DNA of 29,392 nt from CAZLIC01 sp964559535 (GTDB lineage: Bacteria > Pseudomonadota > Alphaproteobacteria > Rhodobacterales > Rhodobacteraceae), in NCBI GenBank assembly GCA_964559535.1, contig CAZLIC010000053.1, positions 1 to 29,392 on the forward strand, given 5' to 3'. Numbering within the stretch: the stretch's first letter is position 1; every line of letters begins with the position of its first letter. Below are positions 1 through 9,319 of this stretch, one piece after another. The notes under the pieces were generated by a model. That model was not told the DNA's origin. It saw nothing but the letters and a program-made list of their open reading frames with translations, and searched no databases. The position numbers and the translations under genes are program-made.

Positions 1-2
1 AG

Positions 3-314
3 TCGGACCCCGACCATGACCCGTCGGTCTTCCCCCTTGCCACACCCTTGATCGCCGGACCGGGGGCGATTGCGTCGATGATTCTTCTGGTGGGGGAATC
101 CGGGCCGGGCTGGGCGGGCACGCTGGCGGTGATGGGCCTGATGTGGGGGATGATCGTGGTGACCTACGGCTTCCTTCTGGCCTCGCCGCCGCTGGAACGC
201 CTGCTGGGCCGCACCGGCACCATCGTCATCACCCGGCTTCTGGGCATGCTGCTGGCCGCGCTGTCGGTGCAGTTCGTGATCGACGGCGTGCGGCAGACCG
301 GGCTGATCGGCTAG
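3..314 (+). CDS. MarC family integral membrane protein, 3' end
   Basis: This is the C-terminal part of a multi-pass inner-membrane protein; the start lies outside the window. The frame is open from base 3 and reads DPSVFPLATPLIAGPGAI, which matches the conserved segment of MarC/UPF0056 proteins (PLAxPLLAGPGAI). At least two further hydrophobic helices follow, and the protein ends at a TAG stop. MarC proteins were once linked to multiple antibiotic resistance in E. coli, but that role is not supported and their function is unknown. The next gene on the same strand starts 35 bases downstream, so the two may be co-transcribed. Family assignment is fairly secure; function is not. Confidence 0.8.
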   Translation, partial: SDPDHDPSVFPLATPLIAGPGAIASMILLVGESGPGWAGTLAVMGLMWGMIVVTYGFLLASPPLERLLGRTGTIVITRLLGMLLAALSVQFVIDGVRQTGLIG

Positions 315-349
315 TTGCGCGGGCCGCGCCGCTGCCCCATATCGGCAGC

Positions 350-928
350 ATGATGGACGGCGACGCCCTTGCCCGGATGTTCTACCTGATCCTGCTGCTG
401 ACGGCGCTGGCCGGATGGGGGCTGGCCGAGTTCCGCGGGCGGATAGGCCAGGGCCTGCGGATGGCGGTGGCCTGGGGTACCATCTTTGTGGCGGTGATGG
501 CGGGCTATGCGCTGTGGTCCGATATGCGCCTGGATGGGCGTCCCCAGCAGATGGTGGAAGAGGGCGGCGAGATCACCCTGCCCCGCGCGCCCGACGGGCA
601 TTATTACCTGCGGCTGGACGTGGACGGGACGGCGGTGGATTTCCTGGTGGATACCGGGGCCACCAACGTGGTGCTGTCGCGCGAGGACGCCCGCAGGCTG
701 GGGTTCGACCCCGAGGCGCTGGTCTATACCGGCACCGCCAACACGGCGAACGGCACGGTGCGCACTGCGCGGGTGACCCTGCCCGACGTGGCGCTGGGGC
801 CCTACGCCGACGCCCGCCTGCCCGCCTGGGTGAACGACGGCGAGATGGAGGGGTCGCTGCTGGGCATGGACTACCTGGGCCGCTTCCGGATCGAGATCGC
901 GGGCGACGTGATGGTGCTGCGGCGCTGA
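350..928 (+). CDS. Membrane-anchored retropepsin-like aspartic protease (TIGR02281 / clan AA)
   Basis: About 192 residues. Two hydrophobic helices occupy roughly residues 10-25 and 38-55, followed by a soluble retropepsin-like domain carrying the catalytic motif VDTGATNVVLS. The usual flap and C-terminal part (LGMDYLGRF) are present. A single DTG motif per chain implies that it acts as a homodimer, as is known for this family. The alphaproteobacterial family includes relatives of Caulobacter PerP, but the substrate here is unknown. Two adjacent ATG codons (350 and 353) are possible starts. Longer upstream extensions overlap the MarC gene and lack a membrane-protein-like sequence, so I prefer 350. 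The domain faces the periplasm if the second helix acts as an anchor, which is inferred. Confidence 0.82.
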   Translation: MMDGDALARMFYLILLLTALAGWGLAEFRGRIGQGLRMAVAWGTIFVAVMAGYALWSDMRLDGRPQQMVEEGGEITLPRAPDGHYYLRLDVDGTAVDFLVDTGATNVVLSREDARRLGFDPEALVYTGTANTANGTVRTARVTLPDVALGPYADARLPAWVNDGEMEGSLLGMDYLGRFRIEIAGDVMVLRR

Positions 929-1004
929 AACATCGCGCAGCACCGTCTGGGCGTGCTAGCAATGCGTCAGGGGGCGACTCGGCCTCGTTAGCAGGGATTT
1001 TCGC

Positions 1005-1595
1005 ATGTCCGACCACCCCGCCGATCCACGCCCCCCTCGCGTGGCGCCCGAGCCCGATAGCAGCCTTGGCCAGGTGGAACGCGCGTTCGAAGGTGCGCTG
1101 TTCGCCAGCCGCTGGCTGATGGCTCCAATGTACTTCGGGTTGGTCATCTCGCTGGCGGCCATCACCTTTGTGTTCCTGCGCGAACTGGTCGAAAGCGTGC
1201 CGATGCTGCTGTACGGCCATGCCGACGATGGAGTTCTGGTGCTCTTGTCGCTGATCGACCTGACGCTTGCGGCGAATCTTCTGCTGATCGTGCTGTTTTC
1301 GGGCTACGAGAACTTCGTGTCCAAACTAGACATCGCCGACCACAGCGACAGGCCCGACTGGATGGGCAAGGTCGACTATTCGGCCCTGAAGATGAAGCTG
1401 GTGGGGTCGATCATCGCGATTTCGGCGATTCACCTGCTGAAGCGGTTCATGGAGGTGGGGCAGTCCGTTGGCGCGCCGATCGACGAGACGCAGTTGTTCT
1501 GGCTGACCGTCATCCATCTGACCTTTGTGGCGTCAGGCCTGCTGCTTGCGGTGATGGACTGGCTGGGGGCGCGGTCGGGCGGCAAGCATTCCTAG
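1005..1595 (+). CDS. UPF0114 (YqhA-like) membrane protein
   Basis: 196 residues with a polar N-terminal tail (about 30 residues) and then four predicted membrane helices (roughly 38-60, 70-100, 133-148, 165-185). The segments RWLMAPMYFGL, the SLIDLTLAANLLLIVLFSGYENFVS stretch and LKMKLVGSIIAIS are characteristic of UPF0114/TIGR00645 proteins. The family has no firmly established function. The ATG is preceded by an AGGGA ribosome binding site about 7 bases upstream. The gene is convergent with holC: the two stop codons are only 4 bases apart, and no obvious terminator hairpin lies between them. Confidence 0.88.
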   Translation: MSDHPADPRPPRVAPEPDSSLGQVERAFEGALFASRWLMAPMYFGLVISLAAITFVFLRELVESVPMLLYGHADDGVLVLLSLIDLTLAANLLLIVLFSGYENFVSKLDIADHSDRPDWMGKVDYSALKMKLVGSIIAISAIHLLKRFMEVGQSVGAPIDETQLFWLTVIHLTFVASGLLLAVMDWLGARSGGKHS

Positions 1596-1599
1596 GCGG

Positions 1600-2061
1600 T
1601 CAGACCTTCCGCTCTGTCTTCATCACCCACTTGCCCGATTCCTCGGACCAGTACTGCGCCGGGATGCCGGCGTCTGTCAGGCGTTTCCACTCGGTGCGCG
1701 CGGCGGCGACGGCGGGATCGTTGCCGCCATCGAACAGAAGCCACGTGCGGTCCATTGCCCGCGCCTCGTCCAGCGTGGCCAGCGCGCCGTCGATCAGGCA
1801 CAGGGCATTCGCCCCGTTCGCTGCCGGGCCAAGGCCCAAGAGCACGGGCTGCGCCGCATCGTGCGGGCCACCTTCGCGGCCATGCGGCAGGAAATCTTCC
1901 TCGGGGCCCAGCCACAGCTTCTGGTCCAGCCAGTCCAGCCTTTCCGCATCGGTGCCGCGCAGCATCACCCGCCAGCCCTGCCCCAGCGCCCGCACCAGCA
2001 GCATGTGCGCGGTGTCTTCCACCGTGCTGCGTGTCAGGTGATAGAACATGGCCTGCGCCAT
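1600..2061 (-). CDS. holC: DNA polymerase III subunit chi
   Basis: Encodes the chi subunit of the DNA polymerase III holoenzyme, which links the clamp loader to single-strand binding protein at the replication fork. The 153-residue product has the HolC pattern: MFYHLTRSTVEDT at the start, a central LDWLDQKLW segment and a WLLFDGGND segment near the end. The start is uncertain. The first ATG (2061) lies 7 bases beyond the pepA stop; the second in-frame ATG at 2049 (MFYHL) matches the usual family N-terminus better. The gene directly follows pepA on the same strand, an arrangement also common in other proteobacteria (pepA-holC), so they form one operon. Confidence 0.9.
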   Translation of the reverse strand: MAQAMFYHLTRSTVEDTAHMLLVRALGQGWRVMLRGTDAERLDWLDQKLWLGPEEDFLPHGREGGPHDAAQPVLLGLGPAANGANALCLIDGALATLDEARAMDRTWLLFDGGNDPAVAAARTEWKRLTDAGIPAQYWSEESGKWVMKTERKV

Positions 2062-2068
2062 GGCGGCG

Positions 2069-3544
2069 CTATTTCGCCTCGTAGCGGTCGGCGATCAGGC
2101 GGTTCAGCGCCATCACGCCCCAGCCGGTGGCGCCCTTCGGGGCCATCACCGTATCGCCCTTGACCAGCGCCGTTCCGGCGATGTCGAGGTGGACCCAGGG
2201 CGTTTCGGGCTTCACGAAGCGCTGCAGGAACTGCGCCGCGGTGATGGCGCCGCCATCGCGGCCGCCCACGTTCATCATGTCGGCCAGCCGCGATTTCAGC
2301 TTGTCGTCATAGGCCTGCCCCATGGGCATCCGCCAGGCGCCCTCGCCCTCGGCCTTTGCGGCCTTCAGAAAGGCGTCGGCCAGCGCATCGTTGTTCGAGA
2401 ACACGCCCGCGTTTTCATGCCCCAGTGCCACGATGATGGCGCCGGTCAGCGTGGCCAGGTCGACCATGCCCACCGGCTTGAACCGGTCCTGCGCGTACCA
2501 CAGCACATCGGCCAGCACCAAACGCCCCTCGGCGTCGGTGTTGATGACCTCGACCGTGTCGCCCTTCATCGACGTGACAATGTCACCGGGGCGCTGCGCG
2601 CGGCCGTCGGGCATGTTTTCCACCAGCCCCACCAGCCCGACGACATTCGCCTTGGCCTTGCGCAGCGCCAGCGTCTTCATCACGCCCGACACGACACCGG
2701 CGCCGCCCATGTCCATCGTCATCTCTTCCATCCCGCCCGCGGGCTTGATCGAGATGCCGCCGGTATCGAACACCACGCCCTTGCCGACCAGCGCGAAGGG
2801 GGCTTCTTCGCCCCCGCCGTTCCACTGCATCACCACGACCTTCGATGGACTTTCCGAGCCATAGCCCACGGCCAGCAGCGTGCGCATACCCAGCTTTTCC
2901 AGATCGTCCTCGTCCAGCACCTCGACCGCCACGCCAAGGTCGCGCAGGGCGGTCAGCCGGTGGGCGAATTCGGTGGTGGTCAGGATGTTGGCGGGTTCGT
3001 TCACCAGATCGCGGGTGAACACCACGCCTTCAGCCACCGCGGCCAGCGGCGCATGTGCCGCCATCGCGGCATCGGGGTCCGAGACCATGACGGTGATGCT
3101 GCCCTTGCCGTCGCCCGGCGCCGATTTGCGCGCGGTAAAATCATAGGCGCGCAGCGATATGGCCAGCGCCAGTTCGGCCGCATGGCGCAGGCGCGGGGCC
3201 ACCACGGTGACACCCGCCTTGCCCAGGGCGCGGCCGATGGCCGACCCGGCCTTGCGCGCGGTGGCCGCATCGGCGTTCGCGTCGCACTTCACCACCTGCA
3301 GCGCCTCGGCCGCAAGGCCCGCGGGCCAGCCGATCTCGACGCTGTCGCCTGCGCCAAGCTTGGACCAGGTTTCGGACGCAAGCAGACGGGACAACGCACC
3401 TTTCGTGGCACGGTCAATGGCGCGGCCGGCCGGTGTTGCGGGCACCGAGGCAGCGGCCGACATCACCAGCGCCAGGCGCCCGGTGGCGGCAATCGCTTGC
3501 GGCAGGTCGACGGCGGCAAAACGGACGGGCAGCGGATGGGGCAT
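2069..3544 (-). CDS. pepA: Leucyl aminopeptidase (cytosol aminopeptidase, M17)
   Basis: Manganese/zinc metallo-aminopeptidase that removes N-terminal residues from peptides; cytoplasmic and hexameric in the family. It is 491 residues, close to the family norm. The catalytic C-terminal domain shows the two-metal ligands: K255 and D260 in VGKGVVFDTGG, K267, D278, and D337/E339 in the M17 signature NTDAEGRL, with R341 as the bicarbonate-site arginine. These align with E. coli PepA at a constant offset of 15. The N-terminal domain (about 1-170) is variable. A GAAGG ribosome binding site lies 8 bases before the ATG. It is divergent from lptF with a 145-base gap and is followed by holC. Confidence 0.95.
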   Translation of the reverse strand: MPHPLPVRFAAVDLPQAIAATGRLALVMSAAASVPATPAGRAIDRATKGALSRLLASETWSKLGAGDSVEIGWPAGLAAEALQVVKCDANADAATARKAGSAIGRALGKAGVTVVAPRLRHAAELALAISLRAYDFTARKSAPGDGKGSITVMVSDPDAAMAAHAPLAAVAEGVVFTRDLVNEPANILTTTEFAHRLTALRDLGVAVEVLDEDDLEKLGMRTLLAVGYGSESPSKVVVMQWNGGGEEAPFALVGKGVVFDTGGISIKPAGGMEEMTMDMGGAGVVSGVMKTLALRKAKANVVGLVGLVENMPDGRAQRPGDIVTSMKGDTVEVINTDAEGRLVLADVLWYAQDRFKPVGMVDLATLTGAIIVALGHENAGVFSNNDALADAFLKAAKAEGEGAWRMPMGQAYDDKLKSRLADMMNVGGRDGGAITAAQFLQRFVKPETPWVHLDIAGTALVKGDTVMAPKGATGWGVMALNRLIADRYEAK

Positions 3545-3689
3545 GTTGCAACCTTCGGCAATGATCGCGGCATGCTAGACCGGCCCCCGCGGAATGGCCA
3601 GTGCCCCGCCCGCAACGCGCCGCCGATGCTGCGGGCAATGCTGCGGGCGAGCGTTTTCCTTTGCACGGAAACGGTCTAGGGTCATACGC
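3545..3689. promoter_or_regulatory. Divergent intergenic region between pepA and lptF
   Basis: The two genes diverge here, so this 145-base stretch must hold the promoters for both pepA-holC and the lptF operon. It contains a direct repeat of ATGCTGCGGGC (around 3627-3650) and an imperfect dyad of CGTTTTCC and GGAAACG near 3653-3674. I could not identify confident -35/-10 boxes. The promoter role is inferred from the gene arrangement. Confidence 0.4.
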
Positions 3690-4808
3690 ATGCCACGCTT
3701 CGACCGCTATCTACTTGGCCAGTTCCTGTCCCTTTTCGGGTTCTTTGCGCTGGTGCTTGTGCTGGTCTACTGGATCAACCGCGCTGTCGGTCTGTTTGAC
3801 CGGCTGATCGGCGACGGGCAGACGGCCCTGGTGTTTCTGGAGCTGTCGTTGCTGACAATCCCCAACGTGATCAGCCTGATGCTTCCGGCGGCGGCCTTTG
3901 CGGCAGTGCTGCACGTCACCAACCGTCTGATGCAGGACGGCGAGCTGGTGGTGATGCAGGCCACCGGGTTTTCCGCCTTCCGTCTGGTGCGGCCGGTGAT
4001 CTGGTTCGGGCTGTCGGTGGCCCTGATGCTGGCGCTGATGGTGCACCTGGTGGTGCCCGCCAGCCGCGTCACCCTGTCCCAGAGGCAGGCCGAGATCGAG
4101 GCCAACGTGACGGCACGGCTGTTGTCGGACGGGCGGTTCATCCACCCGGCCGAAGGCATCAGCTTCTTCATCCGCGAGATTTCGCCCGAAGGCGAGCTTC
4201 GCGACATCTTTCTGGCCGATGACCGCTCGCCCTCGAACCGCACCTCCTATACCGCAAAGCGCGCCTATCTGGTGCGTGGCGAAACCGGACCCAAGCTGGT
4301 GATGTTCGATGGTCTGGGGCAGGTGCTGGACCGGCAGACAAAGCGCCTGTCGGTCACCCATTTTTCCGATTTCACCTATGACATCGGCTCGGCCCTGACC
4401 GGCGAGGTGCGCACAACGCCCGATCTGGACGAACTGTCGACGCTGGCGCTGCTGCGCGCCGACCCGGCAGTTGTCGCGGCGGCGGGGTCGTCGCGTGCCG
4501 CGTTCCTTGCCGCGGGGAACGGCCGCATCAGCGCCCCCCTGTCCGCACTGGCCGCGGCCCTGATCGGCTTTGCCGCGCTGGTGCAGGGCACCTTCAGCCG
4601 GTTCGGCCTGTGGCGGCAGATCCTGGTGGCGGTGCTGCTGCTGATCCTGATGCAGATGACGGGCAACGCCGGCATGTCGGCGGCGCTGCGCGACGATGGC
4701 ATGTGGTGGGCCGTGCATGTGGCGCCCGCGTTGGGCATCGGTGCGGCGCTGGCCATGCTGGCCTGGTCGCAGCGCCCCCGCCGCGTCGCGGCAGGGAGCC
4801 GGGCATGA
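3690..4808 (+). CDS. lptF: LPS export ABC transporter permease LptF
   Basis: One of the two permeases of the LptB2FGC complex, which extracts lipopolysaccharide from the inner membrane and pushes it along the Lpt bridge to the outer membrane. 372 residues with the YjgP/YjgQ architecture: three N-terminal helices (about 8-30, 50-75, 98-120), a periplasmic beta-jellyroll domain (about 125-260) and three C-terminal helices (about 275-365). MPRFDRYLLGQFL at the start is typical for LptF. The ATG at 3690 was chosen because upstream in-frame sequence does not resemble the family. The stop overlaps the lptG start in ATGA, which implies translational coupling. First gene of the lptF-G-D-surA-pdxA-rsmA operon. 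Confidence 0.93.
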   Translation: MPRFDRYLLGQFLSLFGFFALVLVLVYWINRAVGLFDRLIGDGQTALVFLELSLLTIPNVISLMLPAAAFAAVLHVTNRLMQDGELVVMQATGFSAFRLVRPVIWFGLSVALMLALMVHLVVPASRVTLSQRQAEIEANVTARLLSDGRFIHPAEGISFFIREISPEGELRDIFLADDRSPSNRTSYTAKRAYLVRGETGPKLVMFDGLGQVLDRQTKRLSVTHFSDFTYDIGSALTGEVRTTPDLDELSTLALLRADPAVVAAAGSSRAAFLAAGNGRISAPLSALAAALIGFAALVQGTFSRFGLWRQILVAVLLLILMQMTGNAGMSAALRDDGMWWAVHVAPALGIGAALAMLAWSQRPRRVAAGSRA

Positions 4809-5899
4809 CGCTGAGCCTGTACTTTGCACGACGGTTCCTGCGCACTGTTGCCGTGATGTTCGCGGTGTTCTACGGCCTCATGATGCTGATCGACATTGTC
4901 GACCAGCTGCGCCGGTTTTCCGGCAAGGGCGTCGGGTTGTCGGGCGCGGCGCAACTGGCCGCCCTGAATGTGCCCGAAAGCCTGTACCGCATCATTCCGC
5001 TGATCGTGATCTTCGGAGCCATCGCCCTGTTCCTGGCCCTTGCACGGTCGTCAGAGCTGGTGGTGGTGCGGGCTTCGGGGCGGTCTGGCCTGCGCTTCTT
5101 GCTGGCGCCTTTCGTCGCGGCCCTGCTTCTGGGCGCGCTGGCGGTGGCCGTGCTGAACCCCGTGGTGGCCGGGCTTTCGCGCCAGTACGAGGCGGCCTTT
5201 GCCCGCGTCGCCCGGGGATCGGAAAGCGTGCTGTCGGTCTCGGCCTCGGGTCTGTGGCTGCGGCAGGGCGGCGACGCGGGGCAGACGGTCGTGCAGGCGG
5301 CCCGAACCGACCTGGACGGAACCCGTCTCCACGCGGCCTCGTTCCTGATCTACGCACCCGACGGCAGCCCGAAGCAGCGGATCGAGGCGGAAGAAGCCGC
5401 GCTGTCGGACGGTGCGTGGCAGTTGACGAATGCCAAATTCTGGGACCTGTCGGCGGTGAACCCCGAGGTCCTGGCGCGGCACGAGGACCGCGCCGCCTTG
5501 CCCACCGACCTGACGCGCGAGCGTATCCGCGACAGTTTCGGCAAACCTTCGGGCATCCCGATCTGGGACCTGCCCGCCTACATTGCGCAGATCGAGGCGG
5601 CGGGATTTTCGGCCCGGGCGCATCGGGTATGGCTGCAGATGGAACTGGCGCAGCCGCTGTTGCTGGGCGTCATGGTGCTGGTGGCCGCAGGTTTTACCAT
5701 GCGGCATGCCCGGTTCGGCCGCACCGGGCAGATGGTGCTGATGGCCCTGCTGGGTGGTTTCGGCATCTTCTTCCTGCGCAACTTCGCGCAGGTGCTGGGC
5801 GAGAACGGGCAGATTTCCGTCGCCCTTGCGGCGTGGAGCCCGCCGGTTGCCGGCGGGATGCTGGCCCTGGGGCTGCTATTGCATCTGGAGGAGGGCTGA
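4805..5899 (+). CDS. lptG: LPS export ABC transporter permease LptG
   Basis: Partner permease of LptF in the LPS extraction complex. 364 residues with the same layout: N-terminal helices (MTLSLYFARRFLRTV, then a hydrophobic helix containing FYGLMMLIDIVDQL), a periplasmic domain between about 130 and 265, and three C-terminal helices. IDIVDQLRRF in the first helix region is a recognisable LptG feature. The start overlaps the lptF stop by 4 bases, and the stop overlaps the lptD start by 1 base (TGATG). Near-equal amounts of LptF and LptG are therefore likely. No ATPase gene (lptB) is in the window. Confidence 0.93.
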   Translation: MTLSLYFARRFLRTVAVMFAVFYGLMMLIDIVDQLRRFSGKGVGLSGAAQLAALNVPESLYRIIPLIVIFGAIALFLALARSSELVVVRASGRSGLRFLLAPFVAALLLGALAVAVLNPVVAGLSRQYEAAFARVARGSESVLSVSASGLWLRQGGDAGQTVVQAARTDLDGTRLHAASFLIYAPDGSPKQRIEAEEAALSDGAWQLTNAKFWDLSAVNPEVLARHEDRAALPTDLTRERIRDSFGKPSGIPIWDLPAYIAQIEAAGFSARAHRVWLQMELAQPLLLGVMVLVAAGFTMRHARFGRTGQMVLMALLGGFGIFFLRNFAQVLGENGQISVALAAWSPPVAGGMLALGLLLHLEEG

Positions 5900-8037
5900 T
5901 GCGCTGGCTGACCCTGGTGCTGGTCGGACTTCTCTGGCTGCCATTTGGCGCGCTGGCTCAGGCCCCCCTGCCGGCATCGCTGGCGGCCGATTCCGTTTCG
6001 ATTCAGGGCAATGATGTGCTGGTGGCGCAAGGCAACGTGGAAATCTTCCACAACGGCCGCCGCCTGCGCGCCAGCCGCCTGGTGTATGACGGCAAGACCG
6101 AAAGGCTGCAGATCACCGGCCCGATCGTCCTGACCGACGAAACCGGTACCGTGGTACTGGCCGATCAGGCCGAACTGTCATCCGACCTGTCCGAAGGCAT
6201 CCTGACCGGCGCCCGGCTGGTGCTGGACCGGCAGTTGCAGCTGGCCGCTTCGGAGATCATGCGGATCGGCGGGCGGTACACGGTGATGGGCCGCAGCGTG
6301 GCCAGTTCCTGCAAGGTCTGCGCGGGCGACCCCACGCCCTTGTGGGAAATTCGCGCGCGGCGCATCATCCACGATGAAACCGGGCGTCAGATCTATTTCG
6401 ACAACGCGCAGCTTCGCTTTGGCGGCATTCCCGTGGCCTGGCTTCCGCGGCTGCGCATGCCGGACCCCAGCCTGGCGCGTGCGACGGGGTTTCTGTACCC
6501 CTCTGCGCGATCGAACTCCGATCTGGGCACCGGCCTTCGCGTTCCCTATCTCATCGTGCTTGGCCCATCACGCGACCTGACCCTTGCGCCCTTCCTGTCC
6601 ACCAAGGCACGCTCGGTTGACCTGCGGTATCGGCAGGCCTTCAGGTCCGGATGGCTGGAGTTGTCGGGCGCCGTGTCGCGTGACGAGATCCGGCCTGGCG
6701 AAACCCGGGGCTACCTGACCGGCACCGCGGCCTTCGACCTGCCGCGCGGGTTCAAGCTGAACCTGTCGGGAACCCTGGTCAGCGATCCGTCCTATCTGCT
6801 GGACTACGGCATTTCGTCCGAAGACCGGCTGGAAGGGCGTGCCGAGATCACCCGCACCCGGCGCAACGAATACATCGCCGCGCGGCTGATCAACGTGAAT
6901 TCGATCCGCGAGGGCGACATCAACTCGCGCCTGCCGTCGGTGATTTCGGACCTGACCTGGGAACGACGGTTCCGCCCCGCGGTGATCGGCGGCGCCGGAG
7001 GGCTGCGTCTGCAGGCGCACGGCCACCTGCGCAGTTCGACCGGCACCGGTGACAGCGACGGCGACGGCATCAGCGACGGGCGCGACACCTCACGCGTGTC
7101 GTTGCGGGGCGACTGGCGGCGCGACATGGTGTTCGGCCCAGGCATCCTGGGGGCCGCCATGGCCGAGGCCCGCGCCGATACCTACGACATCCAGCAGGAC
7201 AGCGCCGTTGCAACGTCGCCGTCGCGCGTCAGCGGCGGGGCGGGGGTCGAGTTGCGCTGGCCGCTGGTGCGCCGCACGGCCGACGGCGCGTCGCAGGTGA
7301 TCGAGCCGGTGGTGCAGCTGGTCTGGGCCGATGCCGGGTCGGATGCCGTGCCCTACGAAGACAGCGTGCTGGCCGAGTTCGACGAGGGCAACCTGTTTGC
7401 CATCGACCGGTTGCCCGGCGCCGATGCCGTGGAAGACGGCGCGCGGGCGAATCTCGGGCTGACCTTTACGCACATCGCGCCTTCCGGGGCGACGGCGGCG
7501 CTGGCCTTCGGGCGCGTGTTCCGCAGCGAGGACCCCGGTACCTTCAGCGCCGCCTCGGGGCTGGACGGCCGGTCATCCGACTGGCTGGCCGCGTTCCGCA
7601 TCGCGGCGGCGCCCGGTCTGTCGCTGACCAACCGGCTGGTGCTGGACGACGACTTTTCCCTGACCAAGGGGGAAATGCGGCTGGACTTCGCGCGCGACCG
7701 GGTGGCGCTGGCCAGCAGCTATGTCTGGATGCTGGCCGACGCAACCGAAGGCCGCGCCGAAGACGTGTCCGAAGTGCTGCTGGACGGCAGGCTGCAGCTG
7801 AACCCCGCCTGGTCGGCCCGGGTGACCACCCGCTACGACTTTGCCACCGACAAGGCGGCCGAGGCAGGGTTGACGATGGAGTGGAAGAACGAGTGCCTGA
7901 AGGTTGATCTTTCCCTCTCGCGCCGGTTCACGTCCTCGACTACTGTGCAGCCAACCACGGATGTGGCCCTGTCGGTCGAGCTTCTGGGCTTTGGCGGGGC
8001 GACCCGTCCGGGGCCCGCCCGGGCCTGCCGCGGCTGA
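5899..8037 (+). CDS. lptD: LPS assembly outer-membrane protein LptD
   Basis: Outer-membrane beta-barrel that, with LptE, inserts LPS into the outer leaflet. 712 residues: a signal peptide (about 1-20, ending GALA-QA), an N-terminal OstA/LptA-like jellyroll (about 25-135, including VAQGNVEIFHNGRRLRASRL) and a C-terminal barrel (about 190-712). Cysteines occur at 138 and 141 (SCKVC) and near the C-terminus at 666 and 710. Disulfides between the two regions, as in E. coli LptD, are plausible, but the spacing differs. The ATG overlaps the lptG stop. The next gene is surA, the periplasmic chaperone known to assist LptD folding, so client and chaperone are co-expressed. Confidence 0.92.
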   Translation: MRWLTLVLVGLLWLPFGALAQAPLPASLAADSVSIQGNDVLVAQGNVEIFHNGRRLRASRLVYDGKTERLQITGPIVLTDETGTVVLADQAELSSDLSEGILTGARLVLDRQLQLAASEIMRIGGRYTVMGRSVASSCKVCAGDPTPLWEIRARRIIHDETGRQIYFDNAQLRFGGIPVAWLPRLRMPDPSLARATGFLYPSARSNSDLGTGLRVPYLIVLGPSRDLTLAPFLSTKARSVDLRYRQAFRSGWLELSGAVSRDEIRPGETRGYLTGTAAFDLPRGFKLNLSGTLVSDPSYLLDYGISSEDRLEGRAEITRTRRNEYIAARLINVNSIREGDINSRLPSVISDLTWERRFRPAVIGGAGGLRLQAHGHLRSSTGTGDSDGDGISDGRDTSRVSLRGDWRRDMVFGPGILGAAMAEARADTYDIQQDSAVATSPSRVSGGAGVELRWPLVRRTADGASQVIEPVVQLVWADAGSDAVPYEDSVLAEFDEGNLFAIDRLPGADAVEDGARANLGLTFTHIAPSGATAALAFGRVFRSEDPGTFSAASGLDGRSSDWLAAFRIAAAPGLSLTNRLVLDDDFSLTKGEMRLDFARDRVALASSYVWMLADATEGRAEDVSEVLLDGRLQLNPAWSARVTTRYDFATDKAAEAGLTMEWKNECLKVDLSLSRRFTSSTTVQPTTDVALSVELLGFGGATRPGPARACRG

Positions 8038-8071
8038 GGCGATGCAGGCCGGATCACGGAGAGACGAACGA

Positions 8072-9319
8072 ATGCACTGCCCGCGCCCGCCAGCGCCCCC
8101 GAAGGCCACCCCCCGCCTGCGCCTGCCTGCCCTTCTTGCGATCGCGCTCGCTTGCGTTTCCGTGCCGGCCGCGGCGCAGCAGGGCGGGCCCTATGCCGCG
8201 CGCCTGTATGTGAACGACCAGGCCATCACCAACTACGAATTCGACCAGAGGGTGCGTATGCTGACGCTGTTCCGCGCCCCCGGCGACATTCAGGAACAGG
8301 CCCGCACCGGTCTGATCGACGACCGCCTGCGCATCGCGGCCGCCGCGCAGCTGGGGCTGGCTGCCACACCCGAGGCGATCCGCGCGGGGATGGAGGAGTT
8401 CGCCAGCCGCGCCAACCTTTCGGCCGACGATTTCATCAAGGCACTGGCGCAGGGCGGCGTGTCGGAGGAAACCTTCCGCGACTTCGTCGAGGCGGGCATC
8501 CTGTGGCGCGAACTGGTGCGCCAGCGCTTTGCCGGGCGCGTGACGATCTCGGAGGCCGAGATCGACCGCGCCATCGCTTCGGCCGCGACCGCCGTGGAAA
8601 CGCAGGTTGACCTGTCGGAGATCGTGATCGCTGCCAACGGAACGGACGACGCGGCGGCGCTGGGTCTTGCCAGCCGTCTGCGCGCGGGCCTGCGGGGCGA
8701 AGCCGCCTTTGCCACCGCCGCACAACAGAACTCGGCCGCGCGCACGGCGGCCGAAGGCGGCGTCCTGGAAACCCGGTCGCTGGACGACCTGCCGCCCGAC
8801 ATTGCCGCCGCCGTGAAGGACCTGCGCCCCGGGCAGATCAGCCAGCCGGTGCGGGTGCCGGGGGGGGTGGCGATCTATCTGATGCGGTCGATCTCGGCCA
8901 CGCCGGTGCAGGGCGGCGCGGCAGCCGTGACGGTGGATTATGCGCGCATGGTGCTGCGCCCCGATCGTCCCGCCGCCGAAGAAGCACAGCGCATCCGCGC
9001 CGAGGCCGACACCTGCGACGACCTGTACGGTCTGGTACTGGGCCAACCCGAAGACGTGCTGGTGCGCGAGGCGGTGGCGCAGGGCAGCCTGCCCGCCGAT
9101 CTGGCCGACGATCTGGCCCGGCTTGACCCCGGCGAAGCGACGGTGGTGGTGCGCGGCGGGGCATCGCAGCTTGTCATGCTGTGCAGCCGCGGCCCGGGCG
9201 CCGGTGTCGCCCCCGCGCGCGACCTTGTGGCGCAGAGCCTGCAGAACCGTCGGCTGGGCGCCCTGGCCGAGATTTATCTGGAAGAGCTGCGGCAGGCGGC
9301 AATCCTGCGCGAACCCTGA
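8072..9319 (+). CDS. surA: SurA-type periplasmic peptidyl-prolyl isomerase / chaperone
   Basis: Periplasmic chaperone for outer-membrane proteins. 415 residues: a basic N-region and signal peptide ending near residue 36 (PAAAQQ), a SurA N-terminal domain (about 42-170, beginning ARLYVNDQAITNYEFDQRV) and one parvulin domain (about 177-273, with GGVLETRSLDDLP and LRPGQIS). A C-terminal segment (to 415) follows. Only one parvulin domain is evident, against two in E. coli SurA, which is usual in alphaproteobacteria. An in-frame ATG also exists at 8042, but GGAGAG lies about 10 bases before 8072, which I prefer. It sits 34 bases after lptD and overlaps pdxA by one base. Confidence 0.88.
   Translation: MHCPRPPAPPKATPRLRLPALLAIALACVSVPAAAQQGGPYAARLYVNDQAITNYEFDQRVRMLTLFRAPGDIQEQARTGLIDDRLRIAAAAQLGLAATPEAIRAGMEEFASRANLSADDFIKALAQGGVSEETFRDFVEAGILWRELVRQRFAGRVTISEAEIDRAIASAATAVETQVDLSEIVIAANGTDDAAALGLASRLRAGLRGEAAFATAAQQNSAARTAAEGGVLETRSLDDLPPDIAAAVKDLRPGQISQPVRVPGGVAIYLMRSISATPVQGGAAAVTVDYARMVLRPDRPAAEEAQRIRAEADTCDDLYGLVLGQPEDVLVREAVAQGSLPADLADDLARLDPGEATVVVRGGASQLVMLCSRGPGAGVAPARDLVAQSLQNRRLGALAEIYLEELRQAAILREP

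Noticed and set aside
2048..3679. 543-codon open frame on the plus strand opposite pepA
   Set aside because: It is His/Gln/Gly-rich with no recognisable domain and mirrors pepA codons; pepA shows full catalytic motifs.
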